In this document: in pieces, positions 17,999 through 26,953 of the stretch | Position numbering within the stretch: the first letter of the stretch is position 1 | Layout: every line of letters starts with the position of its first letter | Source of the DNA: JBFMAI01 sp040755725 | GTDB taxonomy: Bacteria > Planctomycetota > Phycisphaerae > UBA1845 > Fen-1342 | NCBI GenBank assembly: GCA_040755725.1 | Contig: JBFMAI010000032.1 | Coordinates: 124,001 to 188,000 of the forward strand | Reading direction: 5' to 3' | Length of the DNA: 64,000 bases | Program-made: the position numbers and the translations under genes | The notes under the pieces: generated by a model | Databases searched by the model: none | What the model saw: the letters and a program-made list of their open reading frames with translations, nothing else | Told to the model about the DNA's origin: nothing

Positions 17999-18055
17999 CC
18001 CCGCACGCTCGCGCGGCGCCAGACGGACCGCCACTCGCGTGGCGGGTTCTGTTGA
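17999..18055. repeat. Dispersed repeat family C, degenerate copy 1
   Basis: CCCCGCAC (17999-18006) followed by CACTCGCGTGGCGGGTT (18032-18048) and a TGTTGA-type end. The second block is identical to 20833-20849 and the first to 20800-20807 and 26293-26300. Here the first hairpin arm has lost its complement. It lies between the convergent metallopeptidase and prepilin genes (17962-18133), which otherwise contain nothing recognised. Confidence 0.5.
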
Positions 18056-18133
18056 TGGTCTTGCGCCCTCAGTTCCCCTACCCCGCCCACCCTCCTCGGC
18101 CCTCCCGGCCCCAGCGCCACGCCTGTTGTCCGG

Positions 18134-19102
18134 TCACCAACCGGACAGCGGCACGATGTTGCGATACTGATAGTCCGGGTCGCGTGGGTCGTTCCACCAC
18201 GCCTGGGGATCGCCGGGCGCGTTTCCGGACGCGGTCTTCCACCCCAACCCGCGGCTGCCTTTGGTCGTATCCGTGTAGGTGTAACTGGCGTGTCCGTCGA
18301 GGAACAGGAAGTTGTGCCGATTGGGCTCGCGGTGCCAGCCGCGCCGCGGAACACGGTTCCACTGCGATGAGTCAAACGGGTCCTCGAAGAGGATGACGAA
18401 CTCCGCCGAGTACCGCATCATCTGCATTCGCAGGAACGCGTTGGCCCGTTGCAGCCAGCGGGGCGGTGAGTCGTTGGTGAAGCAGTCCTTGGCCCAAAAC
18501 CTCGCGAAGTGGTAGTTGCACGTGTAACTGCTGCCCGTGAAGCGGTAGTTGGAGTCCGAGGTCTCATACCCCGCCGCCTGCCGCATCCAGAACCCGCCCG
18601 TGTCCGAGGGGCATTCGAACACCGGCACCTTGCGGACGATCTCGAACAGCGGGTCCTCCGGCGGCACGTCGTAGTCCGGCAGGTCGGGGTACAGGTACGC
18701 ATTGAATGGCCGGCCCGCCGGCGTGTCGCGGTACATCGCATAAAAATAGCCCCACCACTCGCCGGCCAGTTCCGGGTAGCGCCGGCCCGGGTGGCCCCCG
18801 TAGTAGAAGCCGTGCATGGCCGCCTGGTTGCGCTTCTCGAACGGGAACCAGTCGGTGGTCTCGTTGAAGTAGGAGCGCATGGCCAGGCCGATTTGCCGCA
18901 GGTTGGACAGGCACTTGGCCTTCTTGCCCTGCTCGCGGGCCCGGGACAGCGCCGGCAGCAGAATGGCCATCAGCGTGCCGATGATGGCGATGACGACCAG
19001 CAGTTCGATGAGCGTGAACCCCCGGCCGCCCCGCCACCCCCCGGCCGAAGCATGGTGGGTCACCGTGGGCATCGCCAACTCGGCACAAGTCGCCGGCGTC
19101 AT
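18134..19102 (-). CDS. Prepilin-type (type II pseudopilin-like) secreted protein
   Basis: A 322-residue protein with a type IV prepilin leader, GGRG|FTLIELLVVIAIIGTLMAILLPAL, processed after Gly by a prepilin peptidase, followed by the conserved REQGKKAKCLSNLRQIGLAMRSY helix. The C-terminal domain contains NFLFLDGHASY, the F-x-DGH signature of the large planctomycete DUF1559/prepilin-like families. These are numerous in planctomycetes and thought to form pilus-like or surface structures. Two in-frame ATGs, 19102 and 19072, give leaders of ~28 and ~18 residues. Neither has a convincing SD, and the shorter one is more usual for prepilins. A second prepilin-like gene lies at 25347-26213. Confidence 0.88.
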   Translation of the reverse strand: MTPATCAELAMPTVTHHASAGGWRGGRGFTLIELLVVIAIIGTLMAILLPALSRAREQGKKAKCLSNLRQIGLAMRSYFNETTDWFPFEKRNQAAMHGFYYGGHPGRRYPELAGEWWGYFYAMYRDTPAGRPFNAYLYPDLPDYDVPPEDPLFEIVRKVPVFECPSDTGGFWMRQAAGYETSDSNYRFTGSSYTCNYHFARFWAKDCFTNDSPPRWLQRANAFLRMQMMRYSAEFVILFEDPFDSSQWNRVPRRGWHREPNRHNFLFLDGHASYTYTDTTKGSRGLGWKTASGNAPGDPQAWWNDPRDPDYQYRNIVPLSGW

Positions 19103-19342
19103 GCCGTCCGCCCGACGGGCAGCGATCCTTGCGGGCCCGTCTCGACAGACGACCGGCCTCCATATCTATCATACCACACGTCACGTCGATGCACCCGGGC
19201 GGCGCGCTGCCCCGAACGCAGTGGGGTCGCCGGGGTCGCCGCCGAAAGTCGGAGCGCGTCCGGCGTACGGCGTGCGAGCGTCGGCGGGGCGACAGGCCGC
19301 GCAGGGGTGCGGTCCCTGCGCGACGTAGCATCGTTCACGTCT

Positions 19343-19432
19343 CACGGCCGGTACAGAGCCCGGTCGCCAGGGGCGACTCGCTGTGGCGAGCCGCTACGCG
19401 ATGCACGGCCGGTGCGGAGCCCGGCCGCTACA
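19343..19432. repeat. Dispersed repeat family B, copy 2 plus a partial tandem copy
   Basis: 19343-19400 matches the copy at 6456-6513 (CACGGCCGGT...GAGCCCGGTCGCCA, inverted repeat GTCGCC-AGG-GGCGAC, CTGTGG, GAGCCGCTACG). A second, shortened copy starts at 19404 (CACGGCCGGTGCGGAGCCCG) and a small GACGCCGG direct repeat follows (19442-19461). The repeats occupy the middle of a 469-base gap (19103-19571) between two leftward genes in which I see no gene. Confidence 0.6.
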
Positions 19433-19571
19433 CACCGGCGAGACGCCGGCGAGACGCCGGTGCCACCCCAAGAACGGGAGCCGTCGGCACCTCCGTTTGA
19501 ATTGTGCCTTCCTCGTTTTGCGTTCCGCAGTTGGCCCCATGCCCTGCGCACTTTGCCCTCGTCGCGCCCCG

Positions 19572-20588
<1,017 letters not shown>

Positions 20589-20799
20589 GATCGGTCCTCC
20601 ACGGCCACATCGTGTCCCCCCGCGCGGCCCGGCGGGGTCCACCAGCGATGCCGCGGAGATTCTACCGGCTCCGCGGCGGCGTGCTCAGTCGTCAGCGCGG
20701 CCGAAAACGGTGCCGGCTCGCGCCGCGCACTCTGAGCACCACCGCCCAACCGCGCGCGGTCACCAGCTTCGACTTTCGCACTCCCAGCGCCCCTCAGAA

Positions 20800-20859
20800 C
20801 CCCGCACACCAGTGCGGGGGGAGGCGTCCCGTCACTCGCGTGGCGGGTTGGGTTGACAG
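20800..20859. repeat. Dispersed repeat family C, copy 2
   Basis: A perfect 8-bp inverted repeat, CCCCGCAC-ACCA-GTGCGGGG (20800-20819), is followed by GAGGCGTCCCG and CACTCGCGTGGCGGGTT (20833-20849). Related copies are at 17999 and 26293. The stop codon (20832-20834) and last ~6 residues of the leftward NTPase gene lie inside the second block. Confidence 0.6.
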
Positions 20860-21407
20860 GTCCCAGCCTCCGGCGACTCCAACTGCCTGGGCCCAAGGGG
20901 GGCGAGGATTCTCGCGACGCCCGTGTCCACTCCGTCGCGGAGATCGAGCCGCCGCTCGGGCGGCACGCCCCAGCGGGCGGCGACCTCGGCGGCCAAGTCG
21001 GGGCGGACGGCGAACACCGTGCCCCCGGGAAGAGCAGCGAGCGCGTCGAGAGCGGCGGCCCACCCGCCGCCGGCCAACTCCAACGGCCCCACTTCGTCCA
21101 CGATGACCAGGTGCGGTGCATCGGCAATCGCCCGGGCCAGCGCCGCCCGCCCGAGTCGCAACCCGCCGGCGAGAAAGTGGAAGCGGCCCGCGTGTTCAAC
21201 GCCGGGCCCGCGATGGTCGGCGAGGCGGGTGGTGGCGCCGGTGGCCAGATCAACAACATCGTATCCGAGACACTGGTCGCCTTCGTGGACCGCCGGCGCC
21301 AGGACGCCACCGATCGTCAAGCCCCGGGCGCGCGCCGCCGCGGCCAGGGTCCGGCAGGCCGAGGTCTTGCCGGCGTGTCGGTCGCCGATGAGCAGGAACA
21401 GGCTCAT
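20832..21407 (-). CDS. THEP1-type nucleoside-triphosphatase
   Basis: A 191-residue P-loop protein with Walker A GDRHAGKT at residues ~8-15 and Walker B LVIVDEVGPLEL in the middle, the pattern of the THEP1/NTPase family (nucleoside triphosphatases that hydrolyse NTPs slowly and whose cellular role is unclear). SD GGAGAA seven bases before ATG 21407 sets the start. The last residues (GTCQPNPPRE) and stop are encoded by a dispersed repeat, so the original C-terminus may have been replaced. It is the last gene of the run YkoE-YkoD-YkoC-NTPase, with an 18-base gap to the T component, suggesting a link to transport or salvage of the imported compound. Confidence 0.82.
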   Translation of the reverse strand: MSLFLLIGDRHAGKTSACRTLAAAARARGLTIGGVLAPAVHEGDQCLGYDVVDLATGATTRLADHRGPGVEHAGRFHFLAGGLRLGRAALARAIADAPHLVIVDEVGPLELAGGGWAAALDALAALPGGTVFAVRPDLAAEVAARWGVPPERRLDLRDGVDTGVARILAPLGPRQLESPEAGTCQPNPPRE

Positions 21408-21424
21408 GCCGTGGTTCTCCCAAC

Positions 21425-22171
21425 TCACCCGCCGTGGCGGGCCAGCCACTCCGCGGCGGCGATGAACATGACCAGCAACGCGGCGGCGACGACATCGCCG
21501 AACGTCCGGCGCACCTCACGCCGGAATGTCCGTCGGGGGTGCAGCCCGAACCCGCGCCCCTCCATCGCCAGGGACAAAGCGTGTGCGGTACGCAAGGCCG
21601 ACACCAGCAGCGGCAGCAGCCACCGCCGCAGAAGCAACCACCACCGACGGGGCCCGCGCGCGTCGTACGGCATACCGCGCACAAGTTGGGCACGATAGAC
21701 GTGGTGGGCCTCGACGCGAAGCACCGGCACCAGCCGCAGGGCGGTCACCAAGGCGAAGCCCCACCGAACAGGCAGACCCGCTTTCATCAACGCCTGGGCC
21801 AGGGACGACGGATCGGTGGTCTTCACGAACAAGTGGCTTGCAAGAACGACAGCCAGCAGACGGCCGGTGACCCGCAGGCCGCCCTCCAGCCCCGCCGCCG
21901 TGACGGGGCCGAGCACGACGCGACCTTCCCGGATGAAAGCAACGTGGACCGCCACGATCATTACGGCGAGTGTCAGCCACATGCGCAGACCGGGCAGCCT
22001 CCAGGGCGGGACGCTCGCGCACCAGAGCAGGACCATCACCCCGCCTGCCGTCAGCCACGGTACCGTGGCGCCCGGCGACCTAAAGACCGTCACCGTCAGG
22101 CCGATGAGCCAAACGAGCTTCACCAGCGGGTGCAGGCGGTGTACGCCGGATGTGGCGGCGATGTCTGTCAT
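21425..22171 (-). CDS. ykoC: ECF transporter T component (CbiQ/YkoC-like)
   Basis: A 248-residue membrane protein of the EcfT/CbiQ family with about five membrane segments. It has the two cytoplasmic Ala-Arg-Gly-type coupling motifs in recognisable form: YRAQLVRGMPYDARG and ALRTAHALSLAMEGRGFG. This component couples ATP hydrolysis by the EcfA subunits to movement of the substrate-binding S protein. ATG 22171 overlaps the stop of the ATPase gene (ATGA). With the YkoD-like double ATPase and YkoE-like S protein upstream, it forms a complete ECF importer. The start is fixed by the overlap; the open frame to 22627 is antisense-like. Confidence 0.88.
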   Translation of the reverse strand: MTDIAATSGVHRLHPLVKLVWLIGLTVTVFRSPGATVPWLTAGGVMVLLWCASVPPWRLPGLRMWLTLAVMIVAVHVAFIREGRVVLGPVTAAGLEGGLRVTGRLLAVVLASHLFVKTTDPSSLAQALMKAGLPVRWGFALVTALRLVPVLRVEAHHVYRAQLVRGMPYDARGPRRWWLLLRRWLLPLLVSALRTAHALSLAMEGRGFGLHPRRTFRREVRRTFGDVVAAALLVMFIAAAEWLARHGG

Positions 22172-23676
22172 CCGGCGGCCCCCGTTTCGACATACGCCGC
22201 GTGTCCACGCGAGCGCAACAGCGCGAAGGCGTCCGGGACGGGGGCGTCCAGCTCGACGCGGCCCTGCGTCATGAAGACGACCCGCGTGCAGCCGTGTCGG
22301 ACCACACGAGGGTCGTGGGTCACGATGAGGCAGGCCCCGCGTGGCCGCGTGGGTGACCCGTTCACGATGTCGCCGATGGCCCGCAGCAGAAAGCGGGCAT
22401 TTTCCCAGTCCTGTCCGGCAAACGGCTCGTCGAGCAGCAGCACCCGCGGCTTGTGGAGCAGCACCGATATCAGATTGAGGCGGCGTTTCTGGCCCCAGCT
22501 CAGCCGGTGCGGGTGGTCGCCGCGGCGTGCCGCCAACCCGGCCGCGTCCAGCAGCGCCGCAGCCTCGCGCTCCGCGTCGCCGTCCGGTCGCCCCTGCGTC
22601 CGACACGCGAACAGCACCTCGTCCCACACCGTCTCGGCGACGAGTTGGTGGTCGGCGTTCTGGAAGACGAGGCCCACCGCGCGGGCCCGCCGCGACACCG
22701 CACGCGCTGACACGCTCAAACCGGCGACATGTATCGAGCCGGCCTGCGGCGCGACCAACCCCATCAGGCCGTGCAGCAGCGTCGTCTTGCCGGAGCCGTT
22801 CGGCCCAAGCACCGCGATGACCTCGCCCGCGCGCACTTGCAGCGAGACGTCGTCGAGAATCGGCCGGCCGTCGGCTCCCACCGTGGCGTGGGCAACGTCC
22901 ACGAGGAGTTCGCCCGGAGCGTCGGCAAATGCGGGCGTCGACACCTCGCGCGGCGATGGCCCCGTCAAGCGGAGGAGTAGCGGGGCCGCTGAGTCTCCCG
23001 CCGGCTGGTCGAGCACCACGCGGCCCTCGTCGAGGCCGATCAACCGCGGCCGTAGCGGCAGGAGCTGAGCGAGCTTGTGCTCGATGATGACAACCGTCAG
23101 CCCCGTTTCCCGGGCGAGATTGGCCAGCGAACGGAACAACTCGCCCGCCGTCTGCGGGTCGAGGCTCGCGGTCGGCTCGTCGAGGACGAGCGCCGCCGGC
23201 CGGCAGGCCAGCAGCGACGCGACGGCGACGCGCTGCTGCTCGCCGCCGGAAAGGGTGGCAAGGGAACGGCCGAGCAGCGCCGCAATGGCCATCTGATCCG
23301 CGGCCACGGCGCTGCTCTGGTGGATTTCGTCGGGCGGCCGGCAGCGGTTTTCCAATCCGAATGCCAACTCATCCGTTACGTTCAGCGTGGCGAACTGGGC
23401 CTGCGGGTTCTGTTGCACCAGGCCGATAAGTTGCGCGAGTTCCGGCAGCGGCGTCGCGGCGACGTCCCGGCGGTCGATCCGGATCGTGCCGCACGGCTGG
23501 CCCCCCTGCCGGCCGATGAGCAGTCCGCACATCGCCAGTGCGAGCGTCGTCTTGCCGGAGCCGCTGGGGCCGACGACGACCACAAACTCACCCCGCCCAA
23601 TTTCCAGGGTGACATCGCGCACGGCCGGTGCTGATGCGCCGGCGTATCGCCAACCGAATTGCTCGCAGCGGATCAT
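22168..23676 (-). CDS. ykoD: ECF transporter ATPase, two fused ABC domains (YkoD-like)
   Basis: A 502-residue protein with two complete ABC ATPase domains in tandem. Domain 1 (~1-230) has Walker A GPSGSGKTT, signature LSGGEQQR and Walker B ALVLDEPTASLD. Domain 2 (~265-490) has Walker A GPNGSGKTT, the altered signature LSWGQKRRL and Walker B VLLLDEPFAGQD. The fusion corresponds to EcfA1 plus EcfA2 in one chain, as in YkoD of Bacillus. It energises uptake through the T component encoded just downstream. ATG 23676 overlaps the S-component stop (ATGA), and its own stop overlaps the T-component start, so the three subunits are translationally coupled. Confidence 0.92.
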   Translation of the reverse strand: MIRCEQFGWRYAGASAPAVRDVTLEIGRGEFVVVVGPSGSGKTTLALAMCGLLIGRQGGQPCGTIRIDRRDVAATPLPELAQLIGLVQQNPQAQFATLNVTDELAFGLENRCRPPDEIHQSSAVAADQMAIAALLGRSLATLSGGEQQRVAVASLLACRPAALVLDEPTASLDPQTAGELFRSLANLARETGLTVVIIEHKLAQLLPLRPRLIGLDEGRVVLDQPAGDSAAPLLLRLTGPSPREVSTPAFADAPGELLVDVAHATVGADGRPILDDVSLQVRAGEVIAVLGPNGSGKTTLLHGLMGLVAPQAGSIHVAGLSVSARAVSRRARAVGLVFQNADHQLVAETVWDEVLFACRTQGRPDGDAEREAAALLDAAGLAARRGDHPHRLSWGQKRRLNLISVLLHKPRVLLLDEPFAGQDWENARFLLRAIGDIVNGSPTRPRGACLIVTHDPRVVRHGCTRVVFMTQGRVELDAPVPDAFALLRSRGHAAYVETGAAG

Positions 23677-24245
23677 CCCGTGGTCGCCGACGCGCCCGTC
23701 ACGCCGGCCCGGCCCAGCGCCCCGATCAGCCACCAACCCAACGCGCCGGCCAGGACGGCGCCGCTGGCAAACGCGAGCAGCGCCAGCCCGACGAGCACCC
23801 ACAGCACCGGACCATGTGCCGGCAGGTCGGCGACCAGTCGCAGCACCAGCAGGTTCGCCGCCGCCGCCGTGCCTCCCGCGAGCGCGTACGTGACGACGTG
23901 GTGCCGGCGGGCGAGCAAGAGCCACACGACATCCACGGCGAGGCCCGCCACGCCGCTGTAGAGCAGGACCAGCAGCCCGTGCGGATTGCCGGACAGCAGT
24001 TCCACGGCGCCTTTCAGCAGGCCCGTCAGCGTCGCCGCCCCGGGCTTGCGCACCAGGCCCACCGCCAGGACCAGCCACAAGACGTGAATGCCAGCCAGCC
24101 ACTGCAGGCCGCCGAACGTGCCGAGCGTGGCCTGCACGGCCTTGCCGATCAGGCTAACGATGCTGCCGCCCATGCCGCCGAGGGCGGCGAGCGTCGCCAT
24201 GACCAGGACGTCGTGGAGTGACCACCGGGGGGACCGCGCACTCAC
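23673..24245 (-). CDS. ykoE: ECF transporter S component (YkoE-like)
   Basis: A 190-residue protein with about five or six membrane segments. The central VRKPGAATLTGLLKGAVELLSGNPHG followed by a membrane segment matches the R/K-KPGAAL...ALVE pattern of the YkoE family, S components proposed to bind the thiamine precursor hydroxymethylpyrimidine. It heads the tightly coupled YkoE-YkoD-YkoC-NTPase run. No TPP riboswitch core (CUGAUG/CUGAGA boxes) could be found in the 27 bases upstream or before the next upstream gene, so the substrate assignment rests on protein similarity alone. ATG 24245 is the start; 27 bases separate it from the secreted protein gene upstream, with which it may be co-transcribed. 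Confidence 0.75.
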   Translation of the reverse strand: MSARSPRWSLHDVLVMATLAALGGMGGSIVSLIGKAVQATLGTFGGLQWLAGIHVLWLVLAVGLVRKPGAATLTGLLKGAVELLSGNPHGLLVLLYSGVAGLAVDVVWLLLARRHHVVTYALAGGTAAAANLLVLRLVADLPAHGPVLWVLVGLALLAFASGAVLAGALGWWLIGALGRAGVTGASATTG

Positions 24246-24272
24246 GCTGCCATTCTCCGGGCCGCGCGCGAC

Positions 24273-25307
24273 TCAACCGCGCCCCAGTACGCCCTGAAAC
24301 GCGGCGAAATCGCGCAGATCAATGTCGCCATCGTAATCGAAGTCCATCATCAGGCAGTGCCCGACCGGCAGCACCGACGGCGGCTCGGTCCAGGCCGGCG
24401 GATCGCAGCCGGCCGGCAGCAGTTCGCATTGCGCGCCCGTCGCGCACTCCTCAAAGCGCCCGAAATCGCCGAAGTCAATAATACCGTTGCTGTTTCCATC
24501 TCCACAGATCGCCAGGTCAGGTGTTGCCAGTGTCAGCAGTTGGTAGTAATCCCAACCATCCTGGAGATAGGTGTATTGTTCCAGAACGCCTCCGACGGCA
24601 CAGAAATACTGTCCGACGACCACAAAGGGGTGATATACCGCCGGCTTGGCGTCCGTGTTCATGTAGTCCGATGCCCAGCAGTCGCCGCCGGCCGCGCGCA
24701 GGTTGTAGTTATCGACCGCCTTGCCGAGGTCGCGCTCGGTCACCTCCACGCCGCGGACAATCATGCGCATCGACTCGAGGTACTCCGCGCGGTGGTCCAC
24801 CACGTACCAGCCTTCCCCGTAGATCGGGTGGACGCCGTACATGGGGGCCGCGATGGCGGTCACGTCGATCAGGCGCGCCGGCGGCAAGGGGTGGCCGTGG
24901 CTGAGAATCTGGTAGCCGGGGTCGTACGCCGCCTGCCGTTGTAGCGTCGTGGTCCCGCGATACTCCTCGACCAGCAGGTTCGTGAACGTTATCCAGTCTC
25001 CCACCTGGGCGTCGTTGTACATCTGGTATGGGTAGATCCAGTCCTTGACTTGGATCCCGCCCCACCCATCGGGATATGCGGGGTCCTGCACGACCAGTCG
25101 CGGCCGGGTGCCCGCGAACTTCGCCACGACGACCCCACCCGCGCAGTCCACAACTTGACCCGCGTACGCGCTGTGGCCTTCGGGATCGGTCGTGTACTGA
25201 ATCTGGTAAATGGTGAGCGGTTGCGCCGCCGCCGTGGCGCTCAGTCCAACAACCACCAGCGGCCACACTGACCCGCGTAGCGCGCAACGATTATGCCGAT
25301 CGCCCAT
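24273..25307 (-). CDS. Secreted protein with OB-like N-terminal domain and dockerin-like tail
   Basis: A 344-residue protein with a signal peptide (Arg-rich start, then VWPLVVVGLSATAAAQ). The N-terminal part (LTIYQIQYTTDPEGHSAYAG ... RLVVQDPAYPDGWGGIQV) resembles the OB-fold-like domains found in secreted nucleases and surface proteins of the DUF5689 kind. The C-terminus has two DxNxNGxIDFGDFGRF / DFDYDGDIDLRDFAAFQ EF-hand-like loops, a dockerin-type pair like those ending many planctomycete exoproteins. SD AGGAGAGG just before ATG 25307 supports the start. A catalytic site was not recognised. The gene lies between a prepilin gene and the ECF transporter on the same strand. Confidence 0.8.
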   Translation of the reverse strand: MGDRHNRCALRGSVWPLVVVGLSATAAAQPLTIYQIQYTTDPEGHSAYAGQVVDCAGGVVVAKFAGTRPRLVVQDPAYPDGWGGIQVKDWIYPYQMYNDAQVGDWITFTNLLVEEYRGTTTLQRQAAYDPGYQILSHGHPLPPARLIDVTAIAAPMYGVHPIYGEGWYVVDHRAEYLESMRMIVRGVEVTERDLGKAVDNYNLRAAGGDCWASDYMNTDAKPAVYHPFVVVGQYFCAVGGVLEQYTYLQDGWDYYQLLTLATPDLAICGDGNSNGIIDFGDFGRFEECATGAQCELLPAGCDPPAWTEPPSVLPVGHCLMMDFDYDGDIDLRDFAAFQGVLGRG

Positions 25308-25346
25308 TCGCCTCTCCTCGCGCGGCCGGTCGCCGCGGCAACGGCT

Positions 25347-26213
25347 TCATCGGCCCATCACGCCGGGGGCCGGATAGGGGAACCAGTCGGGATCGTTGCG
25401 CGGCGGCACTTCCAGATCGCGCGGCCACCACGGCTTCCAGACGCGCGCCTGCCATTGCACGTGACCGTCGGCGAGCAAGACGTTGCCGCCCAACTCACTC
25501 TTGCCGCGTGCGTGACGGGCCGCGAACGCCTTCGGGTAGCTCGCGGAGTACTTCCCGGCGCCGCGGTAGACCTGCTGCGCGTCGAAGCCCTTGCTTGGGT
25601 CGAGCAATTGATCAAACAGCACGATCACCTGCGCCGGCCGCACGACCCGGTCCGTGTTCAGGAACGACGGCAGCGGATAGCCCTCCCCCCCCGGCGGCGG
25701 CCACGCGTTGCCGTCCAGCATCAGACACGAGTTCATCGCATAGCTGAAATATCCGTCCCGCTCCGGGTAGTAGTTGTACGCGCCACGCTCGGGCACCGGC
25801 CGCCCCAGCGGACATTGGTAGAACGTCGTCTCGTTCGGTCGCTCGCCGCGGGGGTAGTATCGCCACGGCGGCAGGCCCATGAGCGGCGGCAGCATGTCCA
25901 CCCAGCCGAACCAGTCCGCGACGTCCTCCGGCGACACCCGTGGGTCGTTCAGGTCGCGCGGGCCACGGTCCAGCCCGTCGCAGTGCGGCCAGATCGAGCG
26001 GTTTTCGGCCGCGTAGCACGCCAGCGCCAACCCCCACTGCTTCAATCGAGCCGCGCAGCAGACCTCCTGACTGCGCCGCCGCGCCGCCCCGAGCGACGGC
26101 GCCAGGACCGATGCCAAGACGCCGATCACCGCGACGGCGACCAGCAATTCGATCAGCGTGAACCCCACGGCCGCGACGACTCGCCGATCCGAGCGATGTG
26201 CTTTGGCAAGCAT
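25347..26213 (-). CDS. Prepilin-type pseudopilin-like protein
   Basis: A 288-residue protein beginning MLAKAHRSDRRVVAAVGFTL, a short basic leader followed by FTLIELLVAVAVIGVLASVLAPSL, the type IV prepilin cleavage site and helix. The typical ARRRSQEVCCAARLKQWGLALACYA segment follows. Near the C-terminus GGNVLLADGHVQW is the H-x-W/DGH signature of planctomycete prepilin-like families. It is ~40 bases upstream of the secreted dockerin-like gene and probably in the same transcript. The frame is open to 26273, but ATG 26213 gives a normal leader and has a GAGG sequence upstream. A related gene is at 18134-19102. Confidence 0.88.
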   Translation of the reverse strand: MLAKAHRSDRRVVAAVGFTLIELLVAVAVIGVLASVLAPSLGAARRRSQEVCCAARLKQWGLALACYAAENRSIWPHCDGLDRGPRDLNDPRVSPEDVADWFGWVDMLPPLMGLPPWRYYPRGERPNETTFYQCPLGRPVPERGAYNYYPERDGYFSYAMNSCLMLDGNAWPPPGGEGYPLPSFLNTDRVVRPAQVIVLFDQLLDPSKGFDAQQVYRGAGKYSASYPKAFAARHARGKSELGGNVLLADGHVQWQARVWKPWWPRDLEVPPRNDPDWFPYPAPGVMGR

Positions 26214-26292
26214 AACGCATCGCCTCAAAAAGGGCGCCGCAGCGCCTTGCCCGCGTCCCTCAGCCCCGGCCATCCCAGAACACTAATCCGAA

Positions 26293-26333
26293 CCCCGCAC
26301 GTCAGTGCGGGGCGAGGAGTCCCGCCGCTCGGG
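26293..26333. repeat. Dispersed repeat family C, copy 3
   Basis: Perfect 8-bp inverted repeat CCCCGCAC-GTCA-GTGCGGGG (26293-26312), then CGAGGAGTCCCGCCGCTCG. The arms are identical to the copy at 20800-20819 while the loop differs. It lies in the 305-base divergent spacer (26214-26518) between the prepilin gene and the ModE-like gene, which otherwise shows no gene. Confidence 0.6.
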
Positions 26334-26518
26334 CCCCACCCCTCGCACGGTGGGTCCCTTGACCGGCTACTCAACAATCCTACCGTCACGTCCGGAATCG
26401 CGCCAAGGCTACCCGCGCGGATTTTCCCGGACCACCGCAAAAGTTGACGCCGACCGGGTTGCGAGCGATCCTGCACCGGTCGAGGTTCGGCGGAATCTCT
26501 CCCGTCGCGGAGTGCTCC

Positions 26519-26953
26519 GTGCCCCGTAGGAAGCCCCAGAGGAAGCCCAACCGTCGGCCAGCCGCCTCGAACGGCCGCGGCGAGTGGCAGCCTGGTCTGC
26601 GGTTGTGGATCGAGGTTCCCGGTCACGGCAGCGTGGGCCCCGGCAAGCTGCGCCTGCTCGCCGCCATCGCCGCCACACGCTCGCTGTCGGCCGCCGCCCG
26701 GCGACTGCGCATGAGTTACCGCCTGGCCTGGGAGCACCTGCGCCAGATCGAACAGCGCACCGGGTTGCGCGTCGTGACGCCCCAGCGCGGAGGCACCGGC
26801 GGCGGCGGGACGGACCTCACCCCGGCCGGCCAGGCCCTGCTGGCGGCCTACGAGGCGTTCCGACGGGATGTGGAAACGGGCACCGCCGAGGCGTTTCAGC
26901 GGCATTTTGGTCAAATTGGCGGAACCTGGCCATGCGAATCACCCTGTCCGTAA
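26519..26953 (+). CDS. ModE-like winged-helix transcriptional regulator (DNA-binding domain only)
   Basis: A 144-residue protein whose residues ~35-115 match the N-terminal DNA-binding domain of ModE: KLRLLAAIAATRSLSAAARRLRMSYRLAWEHLRQIEQ, then VVTPQRGGTGGGGTDLTPAGQALL. The TOBE/molbindin sensor domain is absent, as in the short ModE-like family. Such proteins regulate molybdate transport and molybdoenzyme genes. GTG 26519 has GGAG with a six-base spacer (26509-26512). Its last 22 bases overlap the cytochrome gene, and mobA is two genes downstream, supporting a molybdenum link. Without a sensor domain, direct molybdate sensing is doubtful. Confidence 0.85.
   Translation: MPRRKPQRKPNRRPAASNGRGEWQPGLRLWIEVPGHGSVGPGKLRLLAAIAATRSLSAAARRLRMSYRLAWEHLRQIEQRTGLRVVTPQRGGTGGGGTDLTPAGQALLAAYEAFRRDVETGTAEAFQRHFGQIGGTWPCESPCP

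Noticed and set aside
24246..25346. TPP riboswitch upstream of the YkoE-like gene
   Set aside because: No conserved CUGAUG/CUGAGA-type core was found by eye on the minus strand; the 27-base gap is too short.
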